Shown one piece after another: positions 36,115-44,820 of a stretch of 64,000 bases of DNA (within the stretch, counting starts at the first letter, position 1; each line of letters begins with the position of its first letter). The notes beneath the pieces were generated by a model. It worked only from the letters and a program-made list of their open reading frames with translations. It had not been told where the DNA came from and did no database searches. This DNA is from Nocardia sp. NBC_01329. GTDB lineage: Bacteria; Actinomycetota; Actinomycetes; Mycobacteriales; Mycobacteriaceae. The stretch lies in the NCBI RefSeq assembly GCF_035956715.1, contig NZ_CP108381.1:3348001-3412000 (forward strand). Direction: 5' to 3'. The position numbers were made by a program, and so were the translations under genes.

Positions 36115-36422
36115 TATCGGATCCCCGCATTGATATCCCCCGCCGCCGCGAGCCGGCCGGCCACATCTTCATCGGCGCCGTTGAATGTGTCAGCAGAGAC
36201 CATGAGCAGAGCAGAAAACTGGTTGTACCTCGCCTTCAGTACCTCCTTCGCTCGGGTGCTCGCGGCATTCGATTTCGACAATGCAGCACCGACAGATGTT
36301 GCTCTCAGGCTGTTCGACACCGGATCCGCATCCAGGCGTGGTGCTCTGTCGATCTCGAGTGGAAGAAGCGCGAGAGATCCTGCGGTGGCGCGCAGAGACT
36401 CCGGGTCGATTTCGAGCGGCAT
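36114..36422 (-). CDS. Small ESX/EspC-like partner protein
   Basis: 102 residues from the ATG at 36420-36422: MPLEIDPESLRATAGSLALL, PVSNSLRATSVGAALSKSNA, ASTRAKEVLKARYNQFSALL. The helical size and the LR.TA..LA pattern fit the EspC-like (DUF2580) partners of large ESX substrates. One base is shared with the following gene. It is first in the minus-strand array and is divergent from pglY. Confidence 0.65.
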   Translation of the reverse strand: MPLEIDPESLRATAGSLALLPLEIDRAPRLDADPVSNSLRATSVGAALSKSNAASTRAKEVLKARYNQFSALLMVSADTFNGADEDVAGRLAAAGDINAGIR

Positions 36423-36657
36423 GAATCCCCCTTCTGGCAGCTGGCACGAAGATATCACGCGTTATATCCCGGCTGCTGCCATCCCGCTGAGGCGGTTGGT
36501 GATGCCGAAACGCTTCGGGGTCACGATCGGTAACGTTCGTCCGGTGGTCGCGACGTACCATGCAGTGCGGGTACGGAGGCCGAGTCACCACGCGCTCGGG
36601 ATCGCGCACAGGGGCGGCTCCGCACACCGAGTACCGCCGGATCAGGGAGGGAAGTGC
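36423..36657. promoter_or_regulatory. Divergent region between the ESX-type module and pglY
   Basis: 235 bp contain the promoters of both directions. AGGGAGGGAAG just before the pglY ATG is its ribosome binding site. Because pglX is followed by a terminator 11 kb away, pglYZ-brxD-brxHI must use a promoter here. No clear operator is seen. Confidence 0.5.
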
Positions 36658-39600
36658 ATGGCTCAGCAGCCGCTGTTGCGGGAGTTGATCGATATCAGGG
36701 AGTCGATCAGCACCTCCGATTTCGTGCTCGAGCTGGCGAAAGCGGTCACCGACGAGGGCCACCGGGCGCAGGCATTACGCGACTACGTCGTGACCGATCG
36801 GCTGGCCGGCAACTTCGACGAAGCGCTCTCGCTGATCAAATCGGCGCTCGACGGGAACACCTCCAAACCCGCCTACCTGCACGGTTCCTTCGGTGCCGGC
36901 AAATCGCATTTCATGGCGGTGCTCTACGCGTTGGTCCACGGCGACACCGCCGCCCGCAGCCGGACGGAGTTCGATCAGCTGCTCACCAAACACTCCTGGC
37001 TGCTCGACGGTGACAAGAAGTTCCTGATGGTCCCGTATCACATGATCGGCGCCAAAACGATGGAACAGCGGGTGCTCGGAGGCTACGTCGACCACGTGCA
37101 ACGGCTACACCCGGAGGCTTCGGTACCGCTGGTGTACCGCACCGACGCGCTGTTCACCAGTCTGCGTCACCTTCGGGAAACCATGGGCGAGAGCGCTTTT
37201 CTCGCCGCACTCAACCGGAATTCGGCAGGTGGGGAGGAAGACGAGTGGGGGGATTCCGATTCACCGGCGTTCTGGACCACCGACAACCTCGACCTGGCGC
37301 TCTCGGCCGCCGAGTACTACGACGACGGCCGGGAAGACCGGTCCGCGCCGAAACCCAATCTCGTGGAGCCCGCCGCTCCCCAGGATTTCCGGGGCAAGCT
37401 CGTCAACGACGCCACCATTACCCTGCTCCCCGGTTTCATCCGGGACGCCGCCGAGAACGAACAGGGCTTCGTCTCGCTCGACGCCGGGCTGGGGGTGATC
37501 TCCCAGCACGCGAAATCCCTCGGCTACGACGGGTTGATCCTGTTTCTCGACGAACTGATCCTCTGGCTCGCCGGACTGATCCACGACCAGAAATTCGTCT
37601 CGAACGAAGCCGGGAAGATCACCAATCTGAAAGAGGGCGGTGACACCCGGCGGGCCATCCCGATCGTCTCCTTCATCGCCCGCCAGCGTGACCTGCGTGA
37701 ACTCGTCGGCGAGGAATTGTCCGGCGCGGCCGAAACCTCCATCCAGGACACGCTGAACCTCGCCTCCGGCCGGTTCGATGTGATCCGGCTCGAAGACCGC
37801 AACCTGCCCGAGATCGCCCGGACACGGTTGCTGCGCCCGCGCGGCGACGAAGCCGCGGCACAGATCGACGCCGCGTTCGAGCGCACCAAGAAGCTCGGCC
37901 CGCAGGTCTGGGACACGCTGCTGGGGTCGGATAAGGGCACCACAGGCGCCGACGAGTCGTCGTTCCGGCTCAGCTACCCGTTCTCCCCCGCGTTCCTCGA
38001 CACACTGGTGCATATCTCGGCGGCCCTGCAGCGGTCTCGTACCGGCCTCAAGATCATGGGCCAGCTGCTCGCCGATCACCGCGACGATCTGCGCCTCGGC
38101 GATCTGGTGCCGGTGGGCGACCTGTACGAGCAGCTCGCCCGCGGCGGCGACCGGCCGTTCACAGCAGATAAGAAGGTCCTGTTCGATGCCGCCGACAAGC
38201 TGTATCGCACCCGGCTGCGGCCCTATCTACTCGACTCGCAGGAACTCACGGAAGACGATATCCGCGCCTACCGGACCGGCCGAGCCCACGCCGACGCGCA
38301 GACAGCCGGGCGGTGTCGTCAGTTCATCGGGCAGAACCGGCTGATCTGCACCATCCTGCTCGCCGCACTCGCCCCCACCGTGCCCGCGCTGCGCGAACTC
38401 ACCATCCGGCGACTCGCGGCACTCAACCACGGTTCCGTGGTGACTCCGATCCCGGGCGCCGAGGTCGGGATCATCCAGGGCCGGGTGGAGGAATGGGCGG
38501 GCCGGTTCCCGGAGATCAAAAAGGTCGGCACCGAGACCAATCCGGCCGTGCGGCTGGAGCTCTCAGGGGTCGATGTCGATTCCGTGATCGCGAACGCCCA
38601 GGTGAACGATAATGCGAACAACCGGGCAAGCCTGGCGAAACAACTGCTGATCGAAGAACTCGGAATCACCGAGGTCGGTGGGCACGCCGGTGACGAACTG
38701 CGCTTCACCTGGCGCGGTTCGGAGCGGGTGGCCGAAGTGATCTTCGGCAACGTCTCCGACGAAGACACGCTCCCCGATCACGATCTGCAACCCACCATCG
38801 AGGGCCGCTGGCGGATCGTCATCGACCTGCCCTACGACGAGGGCCCGCGCACCCCGATCGAAGACGCCAACCGGATGCGGGCACTGCGGGAACGCCAGCA
38901 GGACAACCCGGCACGCGCGGTGGCCTGGCTGCCCACCCACCTGTCCAAGAAACGCCGCGCCGACTTCGGCCGGCTCGTGGTGATCGACAAAGCGCTGGCC
39001 GACGAGCACCGGTTCGACACCCAGTACGCTCAGCATCTCAACGCCGATAACCGCGCCGCCGCGAAACAACTGCTGCAGTCGCAGCGCGAAACCCTGCGCG
39101 GCCAGCTGAAAGCCGTCTTCAAACAGGCCTACGGACTGGCCGAGAAGATCGATGTCACCACCGAAATCGAACAGCACTTCCATCCGCTGCCCGAGGTAGC
39201 CGACCTGACACTGCCTATCGGTCAGTCCATGCGCGAGGGGATTCGCGATATCGCCGGGAAGCTGATGGCCCACCAGTTCCCCGACCACCCGGATCTGGAT
39301 CCCGACCGCACCGGTGCCGGGGTCCGCGCGGCCGATACGAAAACCGTTCTCACTCACATTCGTTCAGCCGCCGAATCGCGGGACGGGCGCGTGGAGGTGC
39401 CCGCGAAGGACCGGGCGCTGATGCGGCGCCTGGCCCAGCCGCTGGGGCTCGGACAGCAGAAGGAAGCGTATTTCGAACTGTCTCGGCGATGGGTCGAGCA
39501 TTTCAAGCAATCGGCGCAAACGCACGGCAGCACCGGTGATCTGACGGTGATCTCGCTCGGCGATTGGACCGACCTGCCGAACCCGCGCGGTCTGGAACCA

Positions 39601-40554
39601 CACGTCAAGAACTTGGTGATCGCCGCGTTCGCGGAAATGGACGACCGGGTCTGGGTGCGCGGCGGCTCACCCTTGCCGGATTCCCCCGAACTCCATCAGA
39701 TCCGCACCGCCACCGACGCGCTGCGTACTCAGCCGCTCCCCGAGGAATCGGTCTGGGAGACCGCGCGGCAGCGTTTCGAGGTGCTGTTCGGCGCCAAAAC
39801 TCCCACCTTGCGCCGCGGACGACTCGTACATCAGCTTGCCCGCCAGATCACCGAAGCGGCAGGGCGGCACCGCGATCCGGCGCTGCGCCTGGTGGAGCAA
39901 CTGGAGAAGCACGCAGAATTCCTGGGCCTCGACGATACCGACGCCACCGGCCGGCTCGCACTGGCCCGCCGCAGCACAGAACTGCTCCAGGCAGTGGCGG
40001 GCGGTGCCGGCGGTGCGGCCGCGGCGAAGAAGACCATCGAAACATTCGCCGCGGTAGAGCTGCCCGCGGTGAGCGTGGACCGTTACGGCACCTCCCTCGC
40101 CACCGCCGATGCCGTCGCGGCTGCCCTCGCCCAGGCGAGCTGGGACACGCTGAAAATGGGCGAGTATCTGGGTCCGGAAGGTGCGGCGCTGCTCGATTCG
40201 CTGCGCAACACCGCACGCACCGATCAGCGCACCGCCGATCTCGTTGCGGCCCTGCGTTCGGTGACCACGCAGATCACCGAACTCGCGGCCGTGCGCGCTC
40301 GTGCCGCGGCACGAGCCGAACCACCCGCTGCGGCGCCCGCACCTCCAGTGCCGCGGGCGACCGATATCGCACTCGATACCGACACCAGTCATCCGCAAGT
40401 TCCAGCGGCCGATACCGGCGCACCCGCCGCAGCCCCGCGACGCAGTGGGTCGCACCGGGGGACAGCACGGACCGCTGCCGCCGAACTGAGCGCGGAACTC
40501 GCTGCCCTGGAGCCAGGTGCCACGATCGAAATCAGCTGGCGGGTGGTGGAATGA
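36658..40554 (+). CDS. pglY: BREX-2 ATPase PglY
   Basis: The ATG at 36658 gives 1298 residues: MAQQPLLRELIDIRESISTS, DFVLELAKAVTDEGHRAQAL. Walker A is HGSFGAGKSHFMAVLYAL (about residues 77-94) and Walker B is LILFLDELILWLAG (about 293-306), a large P-loop ATPase of the BrxC/PglY type (DUF6079). The C-terminal third is helical and alanine-rich. PglY is essential in Pgl/BREX-2 exclusion. Its TGA overlaps the pglZ ATG (ATGA). The frame extends upstream past 36658 into the ESX region, but only the internal ATG has the ribosome binding site and family match. Confidence 0.93.
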   Translation: MAQQPLLRELIDIRESISTSDFVLELAKAVTDEGHRAQALRDYVVTDRLAGNFDEALSLIKSALDGNTSKPAYLHGSFGAGKSHFMAVLYALVHGDTAARSRTEFDQLLTKHSWLLDGDKKFLMVPYHMIGAKTMEQRVLGGYVDHVQRLHPEASVPLVYRTDALFTSLRHLRETMGESAFLAALNRNSAGGEEDEWGDSDSPAFWTTDNLDLALSAAEYYDDGREDRSAPKPNLVEPAAPQDFRGKLVNDATITLLPGFIRDAAENEQGFVSLDAGLGVISQHAKSLGYDGLILFLDELILWLAGLIHDQKFVSNEAGKITNLKEGGDTRRAIPIVSFIARQRDLRELVGEELSGAAETSIQDTLNLASGRFDVIRLEDRNLPEIARTRLLRPRGDEAAAQIDAAFERTKKLGPQVWDTLLGSDKGTTGADESSFRLSYPFSPAFLDTLVHISAALQRSRTGLKIMGQLLADHRDDLRLGDLVPVGDLYEQLARGGDRPFTADKKVLFDAADKLYRTRLRPYLLDSQELTEDDIRAYRTGRAHADAQTAGRCRQFIGQNRLICTILLAALAPTVPALRELTIRRLAALNHGSVVTPIPGAEVGIIQGRVEEWAGRFPEIKKVGTETNPAVRLELSGVDVDSVIANAQVNDNANNRASLAKQLLIEELGITEVGGHAGDELRFTWRGSERVAEVIFGNVSDEDTLPDHDLQPTIEGRWRIVIDLPYDEGPRTPIEDANRMRALRERQQDNPARAVAWLPTHLSKKRRADFGRLVVIDKALADEHRFDTQYAQHLNADNRAAAKQLLQSQRETLRGQLKAVFKQAYGLAEKIDVTTEIEQHFHPLPEVADLTLPIGQSMREGIRDIAGKLMAHQFPDHPDLDPDRTGAGVRAADTKTVLTHIRSAAESRDGRVEVPAKDRALMRRLAQPLGLGQQKEAYFELSRRWVEHFKQSAQTHGSTGDLTVISLGDWTDLPNPRGLEPHVKNLVIAAFAEMDDRVWVRGGSPLPDSPELHQIRTATDALRTQPLPEESVWETARQRFEVLFGAKTPTLRRGRLVHQLARQITEAAGRHRDPALRLVEQLEKHAEFLGLDDTDATGRLALARRSTELLQAVAGGAGGAAAAKKTIETFAAVELPAVSVDRYGTSLATADAVAAALAQASWDTLKMGEYLGPEGAALLDSLRNTARTDQRTADLVAALRSVTTQITELAAVRARAAARAEPPAAAPAPPVPRATDIALDTDTSHPQVPAADTGAPAAAPRRSGSHRGTARTAAAELSAELAALEPGATIEISWRVVE

Positions 40555-43352
40555 CGGTATCGGCCGGCGGTACCGCCCTGCGATTGGCCGGCAACACGAT
40601 CGCCCAATACCTGAGCACGCGGGCCGGACTCGCCAACTCCCTGCACGGCTCGGGCGCCCAGGTTCTCTTACTGCGGGGAGAACCCTTGTGGGACGGCGAT
40701 GCCGAACTACCTGTGGGGGAAGGTCGCGCCCGAATCATCGTGGCCCCCTCACCGCTCGCGGTTCACGAGCAGGTCCTCACTCATACGAGTGGCTCCCGGA
40801 GCGGCCTGCTGGTGGTGCTCACCGATGCAGAGGAACAGGAACTCGATCCGGCGATCCTGGTCCGCTCCTACCGTGGCCGGATCCACGCGGTGGACCGGTG
40901 GGAGATCGTCGCAGAGGCATTCGGCGCGACCACAGTGGACGCCGGCCTGAAGAGGGAGGAGTGGGCGTGCGAAGCACTTCTCGACGCCGCCGGTCCCACT
41001 GGCTGGCGGGCCACGGCTCCCACCGCGGTACTCGGCCGTGAACACGCGCTCGCTGCTCTCGCGATCCGCCGCCTGCGGTTGGATACGACCGGACGGATCG
41101 ACCCGGAAACGCTGCTCGCCTGGTCACAGCGCCCGGGGATGCCGGAACTGCTCACCACTCTGCGGCCGGCCGAATGCGAAGGGCTCAGTGCGTTCCTCGG
41201 CGAAGCGGAGCAGGGTGGCGCGACGGGCCGCGTGCTCACCGCGCTGATCCGGGCGGGGCACGGCGCCGAATCCCTGGCTTACGGACTGCTGTGCGCGGCG
41301 CTGTGGCAGCACGCATCCGCCGACAACGATACCTACCGGGCCCGCGGACGCATGGAACGCTGGCTCGGCGAACCCCCACCGACGGCAGGCGCCGCCCTCG
41401 ACGCCGTACTCGCCGGTTACGGCACCACCTGCGAGAACTATCTGCGCATCCAGCTCACCCGGGCCCGCATCCCCACCGATGACCCCGACGGCGGCCCGGA
41501 CCGCGTCGTGCAGGAGGCGCGCCGGATCACCGATACCGCACTGCGGCAGGCCGAGACACTGGTCCGCCAGTTCGGGGCGCAATCCGCCGCGGCGGCGAGC
41601 CCCACCCTGCGGTCCGGCCTGGACGCACTGTTCACCGCGGCCGGGGCGGCACTCGTACGGGACGCACCCGAGGAGATCGACGCCGCGGTCCGGGCGCTGC
41701 GTGCGCATGCCTGCACGCCGGATCACCGGACCCGCTTCCGGCGGGTCGTGATGGCTGCCCGCCTCACCCGATGGCTGGCCACCGAACCCGACCCGACCGC
41801 GGATTCCGTCGCTTCCGCCCTGCACCATCAGATTACCGATACCGCCTGGGCCGATCGCGCGCTCGACTACCTCGAAGCCGGCGGCGACGACGATCCCGGC
41901 CTGCGTATGGCGTACACCGCGCTCGCCGATCGGGTGCGCATACTCCGGCGCGAATTCGACTACGAGTTCTCCCGCACCCTCGCGGGCTGGACATCCTCGG
42001 GTGCGGCTCCCGGTGAGCTGCTGACCGTGGAAGATTTCCTGGATCGGGTGGTCGCACCTGTGGCCGCCGACAGGCGGGTGCTGCTCATCGTGATCGACGG
42101 TATGAGCGCGGCCATCGCCACCCGGATCGCTCAGCAGATGCCGGCGAACTTCAGCGAGTTCGACCCGCACCCCACCCCCGCACCGCCGGGTCACCGCAGG
42201 GCCATGGCTGCCGCGCTGCCCTCGCTGACCGCCGTCTCGCGGACCTCACTGTTCGCAGGGAAGCTGATGCAGGGTGACCAGGACGACGAGAAGCGGCTCT
42301 TCCCGAAACATCCGTTCCGCGGCTCCGGTACGGCGGCGGTGTTCCACAAGAATGATCTGCGCGCGGTGGATTCCGGCGACCGGTTCGGACCGGAATTGCT
42401 GACCGCCCTGAGCGATCCCGGTATGCACGTTGCGGTGGTGCTCAACACCGTCGACGACCGGCTCGCCAAAGAACACAAACCGGACGACGCAGACTGGCGC
42501 ATCGAAGAGATCGGCGACCTGCAGGCGCTGCTCACCATCGCCGCCGCCCAGGAGATGACGGTGCTGATCACCAGCGACCACGGCCACGTCATCGACCGGC
42601 ACGGTGTGAAAGTGGACGGCACCGGTGTCGAGTCCGCACGGCACCGCATCGCGGCCGCGCCGGACCGTCTCGGCGAAATGGAGGTCACGCTGAGCGGGCC
42701 CCGCGTGGTGTGGGACGGCAGATCCGGGGCGAGCATCGTCGCCCTGTGGGATACCGACTCGCGCTACACCGCGCAGAAAGCGGGATACCACGGCGGGGCC
42801 GCGCTCGCCGAGATCACCATCCCGATCCTGGCCTACGCCCCGTTCGGCACCAAACCGCCCAACGGGAAACAGATCCTGGCCGAGCGCGCTCCGGACTGGT
42901 GGACCGGCGAAGTCCCGGATCTGCCCGCACCGCCCGTCCCGACCGCGCAGACACGACGCACCACGAACCGCCAGATCGCCCAGAACAACACCGACCAGAT
43001 GAGCTTCGAAATTCCGGCCGGCTCCCCCGACATTGTCAGCGCCGGAACCGCTCCCGATGACCTGGTGGATCGGCTGCTGGCTTCCGAGGTCTACGAGGTA
43101 CAACTCGGACAACCCGCTCGGAAACCACCGGCCGCGAAACTCGAGGCCGCGATCCGCGCTCTACTCGAGGGGCCACAGCCGATCACTGCCCTCGCACAAC
43201 GCGCCGGGTACCCGGTCGCCCGGGCCGCCGGATTCGCGGCGATCCTCAAACAGGTGCTCAATGTCGACAGTGTCGAGGTCCTGGAACCGTTGAAAGACGG
43301 CCGTACCCTGCGGTTGAACACCAAGCTCTTGCGTGAGCAGTTCGAGCTGTGA
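40551..43352 (+). CDS. pglZ: BREX-2 phosphatase PglZ
   Basis: 933 residues from the ATG overlapping pglY. The alkaline-phosphatase-like PglZ domain is in the second half: LLIVIDGMSAAIATRIAQQM (about 510), TSDHGHVIDRHGV (about 673), and KAGYHGGAALAEITIPIL with the late histidine. It starts MTVSAGGTALRLAGNTIAQY. PglZ is the hallmark protein of all BREX systems and partners PglX. The C-terminal tail is a winged-helix-like segment (ALAQRAGYPVARAAGFAAIL). The gene is intact. Confidence 0.93.
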   Translation: MTVSAGGTALRLAGNTIAQYLSTRAGLANSLHGSGAQVLLLRGEPLWDGDAELPVGEGRARIIVAPSPLAVHEQVLTHTSGSRSGLLVVLTDAEEQELDPAILVRSYRGRIHAVDRWEIVAEAFGATTVDAGLKREEWACEALLDAAGPTGWRATAPTAVLGREHALAALAIRRLRLDTTGRIDPETLLAWSQRPGMPELLTTLRPAECEGLSAFLGEAEQGGATGRVLTALIRAGHGAESLAYGLLCAALWQHASADNDTYRARGRMERWLGEPPPTAGAALDAVLAGYGTTCENYLRIQLTRARIPTDDPDGGPDRVVQEARRITDTALRQAETLVRQFGAQSAAAASPTLRSGLDALFTAAGAALVRDAPEEIDAAVRALRAHACTPDHRTRFRRVVMAARLTRWLATEPDPTADSVASALHHQITDTAWADRALDYLEAGGDDDPGLRMAYTALADRVRILRREFDYEFSRTLAGWTSSGAAPGELLTVEDFLDRVVAPVAADRRVLLIVIDGMSAAIATRIAQQMPANFSEFDPHPTPAPPGHRRAMAAALPSLTAVSRTSLFAGKLMQGDQDDEKRLFPKHPFRGSGTAAVFHKNDLRAVDSGDRFGPELLTALSDPGMHVAVVLNTVDDRLAKEHKPDDADWRIEEIGDLQALLTIAAAQEMTVLITSDHGHVIDRHGVKVDGTGVESARHRIAAAPDRLGEMEVTLSGPRVVWDGRSGASIVALWDTDSRYTAQKAGYHGGAALAEITIPILAYAPFGTKPPNGKQILAERAPDWWTGEVPDLPAPPVPTAQTRRTTNRQIAQNNTDQMSFEIPAGSPDIVSAGTAPDDLVDRLLASEVYEVQLGQPARKPPAAKLEAAIRALLEGPQPITALAQRAGYPVARAAGFAAILKQVLNVDSVEVLEPLKDGRTLRLNTKLLREQFEL

Positions 43353-43436
43353 CCATGTATCCGGAACCGATCTCCGGGCCGGAGCCCCGCCACGCTGCAG
43401 CCCGGGGCGGGTCGCCGGACATGCGAGACTGGCACA

Positions 43437-44753
43437 GTGAGTAGTCCGAAGACCGGCGAGGTCAGCGCGGTCCGCCGGCGCGCCGTCATCGATGCGCTCC
43501 GGCGCGGAGCTGTCCCCGACAGCGGCCTGGATCTGCTCGCCACCGGCCTCGGACGATTCGAGGCGGCCATCGATGCCGAACTCGATGTGATCGAATCCGG
43601 GGGCGCGGTATTCAAGGCGGTCCGCGGCGAATACGGTTCCGGTAAAACGTTCTTCGCGCGATGGGTCGGCGAACAGGCGAAACGGCGCAATCTCGCCGTC
43701 GCCGAAGTGCAGATCTCCGAAACCGAAACGCCCCTGCACAAACTGGAGACCGTGTATCGGCGGCTCACCGAACGGCTCACCACCACCAGCTTCCCGCCGA
43801 GTGCGCTGCGATCGGTGATCGACGCCTGGTTCTACGCGCTCGAAGAGGACGCGCTGGCTGCCGGTGCAACCGATGACGGTCTCGATGCGGCAGTCGACGA
43901 ACTGATGGACGCCCGGCTGGTCGAGGTATCGCGGCACGCGCCCTCGTTCGCGGCCGCCCTTCGCGGCTACCACAGCGCATTACTCGCCGGCGACGAGCCG
44001 ACTGCGGCCGCGGTCCTCGCCTGGCTCGGCGGACAACCCAACGTCGCCGCGTCGGCCCGCCGGGCTGCCGGTGTGCGAGGTGATCTCGACCATTTCGGCG
44101 CCTTCGGCTTCCTACAGGGTCTGCTCACTGTCCTACGGGACAGCGGCCATTGTGGACTGCTGCTGGTGCTCGATGAAGTGGAGACCCTGCAGCGGGTACG
44201 TTCCGATGCTCGGGACAAGGCTCTCAATGCGCTGCGTCAACTGATCGACGAAGTGCACTCCGGCCGGTTTCCCGGCTTGTATCTACTGATCACCGGGACG
44301 CCCGCCTTCTTCGACGGTCAGCAGGGGGTCCAGCGGCTCGCTCCGCTGGCGCAGCGCGTCGCCACCGATTTCACCACCGATGCCCGCTTCGACAACCCCC
44401 GTGCGGTACAGCTACGGCTGCCCGGGTTCACCAAGGAATCACTGACGGCATTGGGTAAGCGGATCCGGAACCTGTACGCCGAGGGCAGCAGCAACGCCGA
44501 CCGGATCGGCCGGGTAGCCGACGACGCCTACATCGCCGACCTGGCCCGAGCGGTTACGGGAAACCTCGGCGGCAAGGTGGGCGTGGCACCTAGACTTTTC
44601 CTGAAGAAGCTCGTCGGCGATGTACTGGACCGCATCGACCAATTCCCGGATTTCGACCCCCGCGAACACTACCGGCTCACGATGGACACTGCCGAACTCA
44701 CCGAGACCGAACGGAATCTCGTCCGCGCCGAAGATATCGACCTCGACGTATGA
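43437..44753 (+). CDS. brxD: BREX-2 ATP-binding protein BrxD
   Basis: 438 residues from a GTG at 43437, 84 bp after pglZ. It starts MSSPKTGEVSAVRRRAVIDA. Walker A is GEYGSGKTFFARWVGEQ (about residues 65-75) and Walker B is LLLVLDEVETLQRV (about 240). This matches the BrxD (DUF2791) family, the ATPase that pairs with the helicase BrxHI in BREX-2. The later ITGTPAFFDGQQGVQRLAPL is a sensor-like motif. No disruption is seen. Confidence 0.9.
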   Translation: MSSPKTGEVSAVRRRAVIDALRRGAVPDSGLDLLATGLGRFEAAIDAELDVIESGGAVFKAVRGEYGSGKTFFARWVGEQAKRRNLAVAEVQISETETPLHKLETVYRRLTERLTTTSFPPSALRSVIDAWFYALEEDALAAGATDDGLDAAVDELMDARLVEVSRHAPSFAAALRGYHSALLAGDEPTAAAVLAWLGGQPNVAASARRAAGVRGDLDHFGAFGFLQGLLTVLRDSGHCGLLLVLDEVETLQRVRSDARDKALNALRQLIDEVHSGRFPGLYLLITGTPAFFDGQQGVQRLAPLAQRVATDFTTDARFDNPRAVQLRLPGFTKESLTALGKRIRNLYAEGSSNADRIGRVADDAYIADLARAVTGNLGGKVGVAPRLFLKKLVGDVLDRIDQFPDFDPREHYRLTMDTAELTETERNLVRAEDIDLDV

Positions 44754-44820
44754 GCGAGTCGGGCGTAACGGCGGCAGACCGCGACCACGCACTGCCCTCG
44801 CCCATGCCGATGGACATCCC

